Position numbers and translations under genes: made by a program
Assembly (NCBI GenBank): GCA_000328365.1
Contig: KB293809.1
Coordinates: 242,389 to 306,388, forward strand
Source of the DNA: Capitella teleta
Taxonomy: Eukaryota; Annelida; Polychaeta; Capitellidae
Direction of reading: 5' to 3'
DNA length: 64,000 nt
In this document: piece after piece, positions 11,082 through 23,444 of the stretch
How positions within the stretch are numbered: the stretch's first letter is position 1
How the letters are laid out: each line of letters starts with the position of its first letter
Notes under the pieces: model-generated
Seen by the model: only the letters and a program-made list of their open reading frames with translations
Database searches by the model: none
What the model was told of the DNA's origin: nothing

Positions 11082-12639
11082 CTCTGAATACTGCCGGCCT
11101 AATTCCACGAGTGTAACTGATATGATTACCAATTACAGTACGTCTGTGCAATGGCTCTCAACTATCAAACGATGCGACTCAAGTAATCCGATATGTGCCT
11201 GTGATTGCAGTGCATTTATGCAAACGGATATTTCAGACACCCTTGTTATGTATTTATCGAGACATCACTTTCTGGGGGCATTCTATCACCAATATATCCA
11301 ATAAAAACCCTTACTATACCCCTTCAAATCCAAAAAGAGGCCCACGCATCGATATTTCGTGCAGGAATACCTTTGACAGCTCATAACTGGCGGCATCCAT
11401 ATATAACTCAGAGCTTCGTGAATTTAGGTCACACCTTATTTTGAATATATGATCAAGCGATTTTGACATATTTTACGAGTGCATCGGTGCCCTTTGATTT
11501 GTATTACGCCGTGTAATATATAACATTAATTAATTAATATAACATTAATTGTTTTCTGCTTTTATATCTGAGCGATCATGCGGGGTGAAACTGGAGGCTG
11601 AACTCAGCGTGTTTCAAGGGGTTCATTGAAAAAAGGAAATCACAACGCACCTGGCAATATCATTAACTTGCTATTAATTTATGTAGATTTCATCAATTGG
11701 GTAATATTTCATGATATAGACGTAGAGTAATCTCCCGAATAAATTTTTCTTGATATTTGATCACCAAAAGTGGTCATATTAGCCACATATTACGCATAGT
11801 TCTTAGTCGCGATTCACTAAAGCGAGTTTGTGGCTCTAGAAAAGAAACCCAAAATGGCGCACTATGTCGAGTGAATGCAAAGAAGAGCTTATTTATTTCA
11901 CAATTCCCCACAAAACCATTCGGAGATACCAACACGAGCCTCATATTGAATGGCCAGACTCATACGAAAGTTTGCAGGCGCGGAGCGCCCGCAACGAGAC
12001 CAAGGGAGGCGATTGAGACATCGGTAAAATGTCTAGCTATGTCTCACAATGGTCAATCACTCAATGTATATCCTGGTATCTGGATTCTGACTGCCTACTG
12101 TCAATGCTGGTATGTATTGCTATAGTAACAATGATAATGTTGTGTATTATTTTAATTATTTTAGGTCTGAAATTACAAGGGTCCATACACTATGCATCCA
12201 TTAGTAATGAGAGAAAACCAGTAGCTCATTCGGTTTGACGGGCTGACTCGGTCAGTCACTAGTCAGTAAACTTCATCTAGCTACGCCTACGGCCTATGCA
12301 GACAGCAGACAGATACTAGTCATTTCGCCATAATGCCAGATCGCCCGACAAAATGATTTTGTCAGAATACCATTTCGCCAGGGTTGTTTAACCCTGGTCT
12401 ATACAAGTCATGACGTGCATAAACTTTTTGAATTCAAGGGTACAACCTGTTACATGACATGCATCATATTCACCTCTTCTAGTAGGGCAAACTTGTAACT
12501 TACATTTTTATCACAAAGAGTACAGTGCTATTACCAAAGAGCTTTTCGTTACACATTACCGATGACGTTTATCGACACAGGTGGTTACCTGTATCGCTGA
12601 TACAATACTACTTTGCACTACTACTAGACACAGCCTTGA
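11082..12639. other. Spacer upstream of copy A
   Basis: Shares only short blocks with the region upstream of copy C: AAGCTCTGAGTTAT occurs here on the minus strand near 11411 and on the plus strand at about 42144, roughly 330 and 130 bp from the respective starts. It may be a promoter remnant. A GGCGCGGAGCGCC palindrome lies at 11978. A stretch at 12310-12385 has repeated ATTTCGCCA blocks. No gene was recognised. Confidence 0.35.
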
Positions 12640-12800
12640 TAATGTATGAATCAGTCATCATCTCATGCAAAATTTCATAGCAAAATACTGATTATTATTG
12701 TCCATATCAGCCATATTAATTTATGTGTATTAAAAAAATAATGGGATGATCTGGCATTCGGTCAGAAAGCATTGTCTAACGAGCAGACGACGCCACAGCA
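12640..12800 (+). repeat. Dispersed repeat, second copy, with an inverted 23-bp block
   Basis: 12640-12780 aligns with 7985-8120. The end, GCATTGTCTAACGAGCAGAC and on, is present in perfect reverse complement at about 16949-16972 for at least 23 bases, with looser matching beyond. So the interval 12770-16972 is bracketed by inverted copies of this block. Confidence 0.6.
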
Positions 12801-15080
12801 CCAGTCTGTCTCGTAGATCGTGGAACTCATCTTCAATTTTGAAGAGGGAAGTGAGCACGCGAAAGAAAATAGTCCAACATTTGTGCTCGTGTTTCAAATG
12901 TAATTCGACATTTAAATGTTATTAATGCGTATTTGAAAAACTGATAATATATTTATGATTAGACACATTGTATTAATTTTCTGAAATTTGATTCATTTCA
13001 TGCACTCAGAATTAGGCAATATCCATACGCAAAGTGTAAACATTAGCACGTGTTGTGCGTTTGACAGCTGTCATTTTGAACTCGATTGGACCATGTTCGG
13101 AATATTTTCTTCCGAAGAACTCCTTTTTCGTGCTGTGTAAATGCGAAAAAGGGATAAAAGACCTGTTCTGTTCCACGATTGGCATAATTCCTACACCAAA
13201 ATATTGATTAGGCTATTGATATGATATAATTATGTACAAGTACACCATGTACATGAAGATTGAAGTTAGTCGTGTTCAACTAATGATGAAGCATCAGCAT
13301 AATTATCACAAGGTAATTTTGATTTTAATAGACTTTCATTATTTCATAGCAGCATAAAATTATCTCTAGATTCTAGGATGGGAAGGGAAGGGGTGGTAGC
13401 TAATATGTCTACTTAATATAGGCACAACCACACTGTAGCACAGGACTGCAATCTCTACAATTGTTGCTGCCATCAACTGTTTTGAATTTCCAAGTTTGAG
13501 GTGCAGAAAGTGACAGTGAACATTACTGTCTGTGACACATTGATATTTTTTTTTTTCATAGCTGTGAATTATGATTCTTGAAAACTCCTGCGTGTCTCCG
13601 CTCATCTGATACGCATCAGAAAATATTTTATCCAATCTTTGCAGTGATTGCACGCATACAAGTAAATAACTTATGAGCTTCAGTAAATATTAATTTACAC
13701 AATTAATCACAATTTAAATAGTTTATTGAGATACCGAAAACACAATTTAAATAGTTTATTGAGATACTGAAATATAAACTAAACAGATGAATTAAGCAAT
13801 TACAGATGGCATTGGGTGACAACATGTACAAAATTTAAATTGTTCGAGTAGCTTAAGTCATAAAGGCATGTTAACAGATTTGAAGATGAGTCAATGCAAG
13901 TCGGATGTAAATCCAGTTATGCTTCATGAAATTATGATAGAGATCAATGATGGACATTTTCAAAATGACACATGATACCAGTAGGTAGAATTCAGTAGAG
14001 ACCCAAACGAGATTTGCATGATCAGGCGTCCAATATGGCTGTAATCTCAGCATCTTGGTTCCAGGAATCTAGAACAGTACGTAAGAAATAGAGCAGCAGG
14101 TAGCAAGAATTTGGAGTGAGTCACACTGATCGAGACATTCTCAATTTTGCCGCAGAAGACAAGTTGTTTCTTCGTCATGTACAACTTCTAATTTTTGTAT
14201 TTTGATGAGTGATGGAAATCCATATTTCAGTGATGAAGAATCTGAAATATTAAATTTTTCTTTCAAAATAAATGAAATGAGTCAAATTATAGGAATTTAC
14301 TTCAATATAAAAGGTTGACTTGCTGAATCACAGACAGAGACTGTTGTAAATTCGTAAGACCTTGCCTAGCTGTACGTACGGGAGTAATGCCATACACGCC
14401 AGAGATGTGTCAGCATTCGAGTGCGTCATACAGGTGCCTGAAAAACAAAAACAAAAACAGAATATTAAATAAATTTTTATGGTTATAATTCATTCAAAGT
14501 TATGATTGATTTCAAACTCAGGGTAACTTGAAAGGTAAGATATGCAGCTTAATTGTATATCTTTTAATCAAGCCTCACCCTCGGCCCCCTCTCCCCCCCA
14601 AAAAAAAATAAATAAAAACAGATATATATAATAATAATAATAGTAAATAAGGAACAAGTTTAATTACATTAAACATGATGGTGTTTGAAATAAGAAAGGA
14701 CGAACTAGGAGAATCTCTTATTCCTTCGATGAGACACTGTCACAGGGGGTGTCCTCTCAGCTTCTATCAATATCAACTATATTATCGCCCATATAGCATG
14801 AATTCGTCACCTCAGACATTTTAAGACGGAATTTAGCTAGTTCTAACCATTTCCACGCCTTAAGAAATATAAAATCGATAGCGCTCATTGTTATATTCAA
14901 ATTTCTTGTGTTATAAATCCATTAAACGTTCAACTCACCTGAAATCTGTAAATTTCTCTTTTCTCAGCTGATTGTAAAAGTTGCAGATGAGCGATAATAA
15001 GCAAAGTAGATCTGTCGTCTGCATGATTACCCAGAACCCCTTGCGAGTTATGACACAGTTCGGTCGGAGAGGCCAACTGA
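12801..15080. other. Spacer with no supported gene
   Basis: AT-rich DNA with low-complexity patches (C/A run near 14593-14610, AT trinucleotide run near 14630-14645). The only clear structure is the short tandem repeat at 13709-13773. Confidence 0.35.
13709..13773 (+). repeat. Two-unit tandem repeat, about 33 bp
   Basis: The unit CACAATTTAAATAGTTTATT plus GAGATAC occurs twice head to tail, with one C/T difference near the end of the unit. Confidence 0.85.
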
Positions 15081-15137
15081 ATGTTACACAATGGTCAGAA
15101 AGGTATTCTGGAAAAAAATGGCACTCGAGCAAAATGA

Positions 15138-16890
15138 CCAGGGGCCGATTCCCAAAAGAAACTTAAGTTGTAAAACTAAGTTCGGGAGGAGTTAAGTTGA
15201 CTAAAACGATTCCAGAAACAAACTTAAGTCTTCTAGACCTTGCAAAACTTAAGTGACCTCTCCACCTGACTTAAATCAAACTTAGTGAATTCAAGATGGC
15301 GCAGATCAGAAGACGCCGGATTAATGCTACGGTGCCAATACCTTGAAAGAGCCTTCCAGACAGGAGCAATGCTCTGAAAGGCGTTATAAAAAAAAAAAAA
15401 AAAAAGAAGAAAAAAAAAAAAATGAATACAAGCATTATGAAAAACAAAACAAAAAACGTTATGATTGTAAAGCTGAAAAAGAGCACTTGATACACTCGCA
15501 TTTCGTGTTTGTGGTGCTTTCGTTTTCGATAAAGTTTTGGAAAAATCATAAACAATTTATAAAAATCATGTTGCAAGCTTCGTTTTCCACTGATCAAATT
15601 TCCTGCCATGTCTTATACGTTCCTTGGCAGATAGCCAAATCCGATTTACGCTACTTAAGTTCAGCAAAAATGCGTTTGAGGAGTCGACTTAACTTGAAAA
15701 CTTAACTTAACGCCTGGGGGACTTAACTTAAGTCCTAAAGTAAAAGAGGACCTCTGGTTGTTTTGGACCAGTAAGGGTGATAGAGGATGCACCCCAAAAG
15801 ACAAATTCGCCTTTTGACTGACATATTTTTAGACAATACGCTTGCTGTGGATTAATTCCTAGAACTTCGAACTTGAGAGGTTTAAAATTTCGCTTTCTTC
15901 TCGCGTTCGATTTCATACCGCCGTGACGGCATAAAAATAATTCTCCTATTGTAAAGAATGGGAGTCGTCGAGTGAGCAGATCTTTCAGCAGTTCTCATAA
16001 AAGAAATCTCGCACTCATCTCGCACTCATCAAGCTATTCTGCCAGAGCAGGAAATACGTATTTTAATTTGTCTTGAATATCATTCACAGTTGACAAAAGT
16101 TTTCAAAATGGTATCTCGTCACTCAATAAAGCCCACAGAACCGATCTAAAAAGGTTCCGAAATGAACAGAGGTCCTTTTTTAAAGAACTGGTTAAAAATG
16201 GACTTTGAGTCGTTATTTGATGCACCAAAAATGATTCCTATGCCTGGCTCACACAAGGAATATCATCGCTAACGATTTCGCGGGAGATATATTGCTAATT
16301 AGGCGTGACGTCAGGAGCTGTGATGAAACACCGAGTTCCCCATCTTTTACAATGGGCCTCGTCATATCAGCGTGTCCTGCAACTAAACCCCTGGATATTT
16401 TTTTATTTTATTTTCGGAAATAGATAGAATAATCATTTTGCCACCAGTCAGGCGTGAAAAAAAATATTTTTCGCTATTTTTCTTATTTTAACAAGCGATT
16501 TTCTAGGACACCTACCATGTTTCTCATCCTAAAACAGTAAAAAGGTCAGCCAGAGTGCACCACGCATGCGCTTTCGTTTCGTAAACAACAGAGATGTCCT
16601 TTTATGGCGAAGATGATCTGCTCTGATTGGCTGAAATCGATAGCTTCACGAGGGGAACGGGACCAATCACGGCAAGCCTTCAGCTGACGTTTGCCTCCTA
16701 TACTTCGTAATGGAAGTCATTCTCCCTTAGGCGCAATGCTAACCCCGATATTCGGAATGCATTATTTCCTTACGCTTCCATCCAGGCAGGGTGTTCTTGG
16801 CACGGAATGCTATCAATTAGTGCTATGAGTCAATAGAACATCACTTAAAATTCAGTTCCCCATCCCTTTAAGTTTCTTTCTGGAATCGGC
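15138..16890. mobile_element. Non-autonomous DNA transposon, 11-bp terminal repeats, CAG target duplication
   Basis: The left end reads GGGCCGATTCC and the right end GGAATCGGCCC, perfect inverted repeats of 11 bp. Beyond them AAAGAAACTTAA on the left mirrors TTAAGTTTCTTT on the right. CAG sits directly outside both ends (GACCAG and CAGTTCCC), and joining the flanks gives GACCAGTTCCC, which occurs uninterrupted at about 8105-8115 in a related repeat. A three-base target duplication and a GGGCC start suggest the PIF/Harbinger group; that placement is inference. Inside are many TTAAGT blocks (15160-15260 and 15655-15735), A-rich runs at 15390-15422 and no transposase, so it depended on another element to move. 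The subterminal TTAAGT clusters at 15138-15740 could mark one smaller element nested inside. Confidence 0.75.
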
Positions 16891-16972
16891 CCCAGTTCCC
16901 AAATTGTGTAACACCTAATTGGCCGCTTCGACCGATGGTGTGGCCGTCGTCTGCTCGTTAGACAATGCAGTT

Positions 16973-18609
16973 CTCATGCCGATCATGGTGATTAAGGTCA
17001 CCGGTTTGACACCTCCGACTGTTTTTCATAGCCACTCAGTAAACAGAAATTAATTATATAGGGGGAATTCCATTCTTGTTTCTATATTTAGACAATTTCA
17101 AATTTCACGGAACTGTTTTTCCAAAAGAAGAGCTATTTTTTGTTCTGATCAAACAATTGCCTGCTATAAGTAGCTACTTTTGTGATCACGAAGTTATCTT
17201 TTGTGAGCTGAATCAGATGAGCCCCTGAACGACCATTAAAGCATGTCATCTCTTGTATGCGCTTCAACACAAACTATATGGTTTGTTTTGATTTTAGGAG
17301 ATAAACATTAGTGCTAAGTACTGTCACAACAATAGCACTCTGAAACAAAGCAATAGTACGAGAGCGTTGCCTTAATTATGCATTCAATGAAACTTATACA
17401 TGGTCCGGGGCCTTGTTTGCCGCCAAAAGTAGAAATATTGAGTGCGCTCTATGCCTAGAGCTGAATTGGCATAAATATCGATGAAATTAGAATAGAAAAT
17501 ATAGGAATAGCAGCATGACATGTTAAACTGACAAAACCAAGTTTTTCTTTCTCTCATTTTTGTGTGATTATTACACTGTGATCTGTTTTGCAACGTGAAA
17601 AGATGTTAAAAGCGATATAATTATAACTCGAGAATGCAGATTAACTCTATTGTGAGTCGATCATCTTTATTTCTTCCGATGTTTCTTTTCATAAACATAA
17701 CGATTTTATCCCCCCTCGCATTTAGACAGAATGCCATTCGAATATTCTCATATACAGACGCAGATATATCTCTATAGTTAATTCAAAGTTACATGAAATA
17801 ATCATGAATTCAGCGCTCAATTTCAGACACTCGTGGAAAATTGTGTAATTTGGTAATTAAGAACGCTAATACCAGCCTCAAACCCACAGAAACTATATCC
17901 TCAGTATATAAATAAAACCACTTGAACGCCCAATTGAACAAATAGCCAAATTCTCACTCACTCATTGACCTCGTTGACCCTGACCTAATAGGCAAATGAA
18001 CCAGCTACGAGCTTCGAGGGGCCCAAGGGGAATCCTTCATTACTTCAATTGAAAAATGTCGTTCAGATTGCTTGATTAGTCCTGCTAATTCCTGAAGTGA
18101 AGTCTAATATTGGCAAAATAGAGTTGTTGTTTTTTTTTTGTTTTTTTTTGTTGTTTTTTTTTTTATGCTGAATGCCAAAAAAGCGAAGGGAAATCATCAC
18201 AGATCGCCACTTTCACTTTCAAATTTTGTGTTATACTGTTTCTCTCATGAGATACCATACAAAACAAACATCCTAAATAGTAAGTAAAGTATGCAGTGAA
18301 AATAATGTGCCACAGCATGACAACATTGACCTCGAAATGTGAGAGAATACTCATTAAAACATCATACATCTATACTCGGTTATTGTTTTGACAGGTTTGC
18401 GGCGCAGACGCGCATATTTTCCCGGGAAATCGGCGCCGTCATGGCTCGAGTGCACGACTGCCTCTCGACAAATGCGAGTTTTATCACATCATTGCACTCT
18501 CACAGTTGAAAAGTATGCAATTATTATAAATTTATAATCAATTAGACTTACTGCAACTCGTCTTCACTTCCAAACTCAAGCAAGATTCAATTATGAGTAC
18601 ACAATCAAT
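16973..18609. other. Spacer with no supported gene
   Basis: AT-rich, with a T/G-rich run at 18124-18165 that is low complexity. Chance open frames below 70 codons. Nothing further seen. Confidence 0.35.
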
Positions 18610-18611
18610 TA

Positions 18612-19640
18612 CAGTAAAACCCCGCTAACTCGAATTTGAAGGGACCAGCGAAAACACTTCGACGAAGAGGGTTTTCGACGAAGAGGGGTTTTCGAATTTT
18701 GGTAACGTTATGACCTATGAGATGACGTTATGATAGCATATTGATCTCAAATTACGTTATGATGGCGTAATGACCTATCCTTGACCACTTTAAAGCTGCC
18801 AACACAAGAAGAAAAAAAGAAAAAAAAAACATTTGTTTACGTTGTTTACTACAAAATATACAAAATCGACCGAGAGAGGGGTATAATCTTTGTTCTTGCC
18901 GCCTTCAACCACAGCATCCTGTCACCTCCACTCTCTCTATAATGCGCTTGAATCTTCTCAGAATTTTTTATCCAAGTTGACAGGGTGCTCGGTGGGATTC
19001 CAAACTTATCGGCGATGGCCTTTTCGCTGATCGCCAGGAACTTGGTCTCCAAGGTTACACTCGTGATCTTTCGTTTAGTCGCTGTTATTGCAGAGATGTC
19101 TCGCAGAGATTCGTCGACAGACTGACTAATTTGTTGTGACGAATGATCGGGTTTTATACTGATTAACAGAGTTTGTTTATTATTGATGTTTCCCGCCTAT
19201 TCAACATCTGAGGCTATACCGCTTTCTGTAATCGTCTTCATCAAAGACGCCTTCATGTGTTTTACTCCGATCGAAAATCCACTGCATGCTCTCTCTTCTA
19301 TTGTTAACCAAGCATCGTGAATGCGAGAGGTGACACGCGAGTCGAACTTTGTAAACGATTGTCCAAAACAGTAAACAGAGTTGCGTTAATTGCAATTAGC
19401 GAAAGGGTCCTTTGATTAAAAAAAAAAAAAAAAAAAAAAAAACTTCGACGAATACGATTCGATTTTGCTCAAGGGACCGAAAAATATGTTCGAGGAACAG
19501 GGTTTTTCGACGAAGCGGGGTTCGAGGAATCCGAGCAATCTGTAATGCTAAAGTATAGGGGAGTCGTCGGGACTTTGAAAACACTTCGACGAAGAGGGGT
19601 CTTCGAGTTATCCGTTTTCGAGTTAGCGGGGTTTTACTGT
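18612..19640. mobile_element. Tigger/pogo-like DNA transposon, internally deleted
   Basis: Terminal inverted repeats CAGTAAAACCCCGCTAACTC (left) and GAGTTAGCGGGGTTTTACTG (right), each next to TA, the target site of Tc1/mariner/pogo elements. Subterminal copies of CTTCGACGAAGAGGGG lie near both ends. On the minus strand, 18849-19100 encodes a piece containing AIADKFGIPPSTLSTWIKNS, the helix-turn-helix of the CENP-B/Tigger N-terminal DNA-binding domain, with KRKITSVTLETKFLAIS before it. A stop follows about 30 codons later, and no DDE catalytic domain is present in the 1.03 kb. A run of about 23 A at 19419-19441 sits near the right end. It is therefore a shortened copy that cannot move by itself. 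Confidence 0.85.
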
Positions 19641-20746
19641 AGTTGAAAACCACGGCTAGATGCCAAGCCAAGGTTTGAAGGTGTACACCTCGTCCGATTC
19701 ATCTGTGTTAGTAATCCATTAATTTAATCCAGTACACTGTCAGGATGATTATTGTAAATGCACCATCATGTCAACGTTGAAAACTAGAGCTTCAAATATA
19801 TTACTGAAGCATTCCTTTCAACACCGTTCAACCAAATGACCTCATTTCGCCATTCAAATTGAATTCGGAGAAGGGCGTTCTGTCGTAGCCGAGAGTCGAA
19901 AATCGCAGTTCTATGAAATCGTTCAGCGGATTTCGGCCTCCCTCCCCCTCCCTTCTCGTGTGCGCTGAAAACTGAGAAATATCGTGCAAACGTCACGTCT
20001 GTTACTATTGCACTCCTCTTTCTCTGCTCGGATTGTTTACATGCATTTTGGTTGTTTTCGGTTTCGGCTTATCAACCGTCTTTTTCAAATTCCAATATTA
20101 GTATTATTGATGAGTACAACTGAATATGAAATTAATACGGTCGAAACGCACTCAACTGCTCCTCTTTCAACTGATTAATTCCAATCCCTAAATTGCACGT
20201 TAGGCCGACTTCCCGAAAAGCACGCTCCATCTTGATAATAATAATTATTGCATGAAAAGGATTTCATCGCGACGTAAATCACGCAAGGCCAGCGCCCTGC
20301 ATATGCAAATGAGCCGAATGGCTGTGTGGGTTGGGCTTATAAACTTCTTGGAATGTCGGCGTAAATTCGCTGAGTTTTAGTAGGAAATACTGGACGGAAT
20401 CTAATTTTGAATAGTGTGGCGTTTTCATAATAGATGATTTTATTACAGGATTTTTAGCGTGTCTGTCAATTCCCACGAGTTTTGACGCCAGAGAAACTTC
20501 CAGTCTTTAACCCACAATTACCATGCGGAGATCTGAGATCGCTGCTGATGAAAAGGCTACCTAACATTATGATTTCATAAAAAAGTATTCTCTGACTTGT
20601 GATCTCCCTTCAGGGTCCGAAAGAATAGACAACATCATTAAACATGCAGTCACAACAGTTTACTGAATTAAATATTTGTTTTTCAAGGTAGTTTTCGTGG
20701 TATCATCCGGTTATATCACTTGGAAGTCTATGATTATGCTACGGTT
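19641..20746. other. Spacer with no supported gene
   Basis: AT-rich, no open frame with a recognisable domain, no matched repeat found. Confidence 0.35.
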
Positions 20747-20834
20747 GATAATGTTCTCGTGAATCTGGAACCAAATAACCGAACTTGACTTCGTCTCGTC
20801 TGTTATTTGGCTCCAGATTCACTTGGACATTATC
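20747..20834. other. Long hairpin with pre-miRNA-like geometry
   Basis: Two 33-base arms (20747-20779 and 20802-20834) are inverted complements with about 4 mismatches, separated by a 22-base loop. The core GTGAATCTGGA pairs perfectly with TCCAGATTCAC. The flanks (GATTAT before, ATAATC after) can extend the stem past a bulge. Its length and loop would suit a microRNA precursor or a foldback transposon remnant. Nothing shows that it is transcribed. Confidence 0.5.
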
Positions 20835-21404
20835 ATAATCACCTCCTACTCGTGACTTATCCCTTATTAAAGTACCTGAAGATTAACATTAAGTGCACCG
20901 AATGGCCTCGCTGCACCAAAATGGCATGAAGGCATTGCTGATGCATTCCCTCTGTGTATCTGCGATCGATGTCAGAACGTTTTCTATGTCCATTCTTCAC
21001 TTTGAGACCTCGAATCGGACGTAGCAGCTGGCAATTTAGTTGGAACCTGTGCTGTGAGCAACCTTGACGATCCCAAGACATATGCACGAGAATTGAATAT
21101 ATACTGGGGTGCAGCCCTAGTGGGAAATGCTGTGAAAACTGGAGGGGGGGGGGGGTCAGCCTAAAGCATGCTCGGAGGGATAAACATTTTCATCTACTAC
21201 AATCAATGGTATGCATGTGTGTATTGCACAGTGAATAATTAAGGCAACTAAGCTATGTTTATATTGCACATAAATGCAATGTTCACAAAAGAGAATTTTA
21301 ATGTGTGTGCACATGTACATGTATCCATTCTAAGGGAAAACAAAAGCCACAGTTTGAAGGCAAGAATATTTTGAGGGCGGGCTCCACATACAGCTGATTT
21401 GCCG

Positions 21405-21620
21405 GGTGCTAGACCCTGAAGCCAACCAGCAGATTGATTTGTGGCTGGCTGAGGTGGTTTCGACTGGCTAGTCGGTCAGCCGACCTGATTGTTGTTAACC
21501 AACTAGGATATTTTTTTCTGGTTTGCTCTGTTCGGCTGTGTTGCTATTTTTCTTATACATGACATGCATTATATAAATTATTACATGCATGTAGGCCTAT
21601 GCTTTTGCTTACGTATCCTA
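21405..21620 (+). repeat. Dispersed repeat with GGCTGGCT and GGTCAGCCGACC blocks, copy 1
   Basis: Carries CCCTGAAGCCAACCAGCAGA, TTGATTTGTGGCTGGCTGAG and CTGGCTAGTCGGTCAGCCGAC. The reverse complement of 32075-32290 has the same order of blocks, then a similar ATACATG/ACATGCAT-rich stretch. No coding capacity and no clear ends. Confidence 0.6.
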
Positions 21621-23444
21621 GTTGCATGTATAAGTTTAGCCTAATAAATACTGCGTAATTATGGAGTGTTTTTTTTTTTTTTTTTTTTTTTTATTCTCGA
21701 AACCCTTATTTATGGCTCGTTTTCTTTTTTCTTTTTCTACGAAATAAATACTTGCAGTTTTGTCCAAACTTTCGTGATCATAAGTTTTTTTCTTATTTCT
21801 TTTGTTTTTTCACGTTTTATTTTCTCTTTTTTTTTGTGTAGAGTTTCTTGAATAAAATAGCTACTGGAGAACACAGTCATTTGTTACACATACAGATAAT
21901 GCGCTAATCATAATTAAGTAGTCTGAGGCTATGGTAATTTTGATCCTTGCTGAAGTGTACATTTTTAATGCTCCAATGCTGGGAAGGTGGGTGAAAAGTG
22001 GGGGAAAAGTGATACATGTATCAAGATTAAAAAATAAAAAATTTAATAAATAAAAAATAAAAGAAAAAGAAACCCCAACAATAACCAGATTTAGCTTTTG
22101 ATGGGTATTACCAGGATTCTCGAGCCCTGGAATGGATTGTTGGGACGTAGCAGGCATCTTGGTATTGGAAGGGATCTTTTACCGTATATATATGATACGC
22201 GTGCAGGGTATATTGAATGACCCAATAGAATGTGATTCTATTCCCAGACTTAGGAATTAGCTTAGCCAAAAAATAAGAGTTAATAATCTTTGTGAATACC
22301 GCCCCTGATACATCACACAACTTTAGAGTGAATGCATTCCTTAGTTACCACAGGTGTTTCCTATATGCCTTTGAGTAGTATAGGCTTCTTATTAACAAGA
22401 CTCCCTTCAATTTTTCAATTTCATTGACAGCAGACGTGAAGTTGGGTTGATTATTTAGGTTGATTTATTATGAGTTTCTTCATTTCTTTCGCCATTAAAT
22501 AATCAATTAAAACACAGGCACTACTCTCTCCGTTCTGGCTACGCCCCTGGCTCGAGACACCGCAAGGGTTTCAAAGGGAAGGGAGAAAAACTGAACGGTC
22601 AACGAGCAATGATCTCATTGATTCCCCCGCCTTGTCTTCTCCTATCATGTATGCCCCCTTCTTCTCTACAAGTATCCACGTAAAGCGTCAGCTCCAAAAT
22701 CATTCAACCAAAACAATGCTCCGCTTGCTGAAACCAGTGATCAACTGAGAATGCATCGCGCGCCTCTTCTCTGAATGGTGACTAATTGGTTGGGATGCAT
22801 CAGTAGCCTTTATAAAAAGTTGCTGCTGAAACTTGTGTCAAGATGTCGACAGATTAAATACTAGTACATGCACACTTGTAAGTTTACTACAAGTGAATAA
22901 TATGGGGCAGATTTTCAACAATAATTCCGTGGCCATGGTATGAATCACTTTGTGTACTATGATTAGAGCCATTTGATGAAATTGATCAGCAGGCGAGAGT
23001 GAAGAAAGATCAGAAGTTCACGTTTGTTACTGCTGACATGCAGAGCTAAAACGTTGATTACAACATTGAGTGTGGTTGAATTGAAACCACGAGGCGGCAG
23101 TGTAGGAGCATATTCAGGTTATCAATACTCCCAATTTCACAACGCTGTTTGTACTAGCGAGTATTTGTTTCTTGTCGTTGATTATGTAATTACTGAAATC
23201 TCTCTGGTCCATTAGGTCTACCCTGCAGTGCATGAAATTAGTATGATGAAATATCACAAAGAGTGTGGGATACATTATCATTGGTTTTAATGGCAAAAAC
23301 GTGGCAGCTTTAGCTGTCATGGAGGATGTGATAAATCTATATATACAAATACTAATATTTCACCAGTGACGGTGCATTGGTACATGTGCTTATAAAGTTA
23401 ATATAGAGCACTAACATATCCTGCACTGTTCTATAACACAAGAT
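21621..23444. other. Spacer with low-complexity tracts
   Basis: Has a 24-base T run at 21667-21692, T-rich DNA to 21835, and an A-rich stretch near 22026-22070. Otherwise no supported gene. One chance frame at 21861-22157 shows no domain. Confidence 0.35.

Noticed and set aside
15271-15705. Lysine-rich and phenylalanine-rich frames on both strands
   Set aside because: They cross the A-rich run inside the CAG-flanked transposon.
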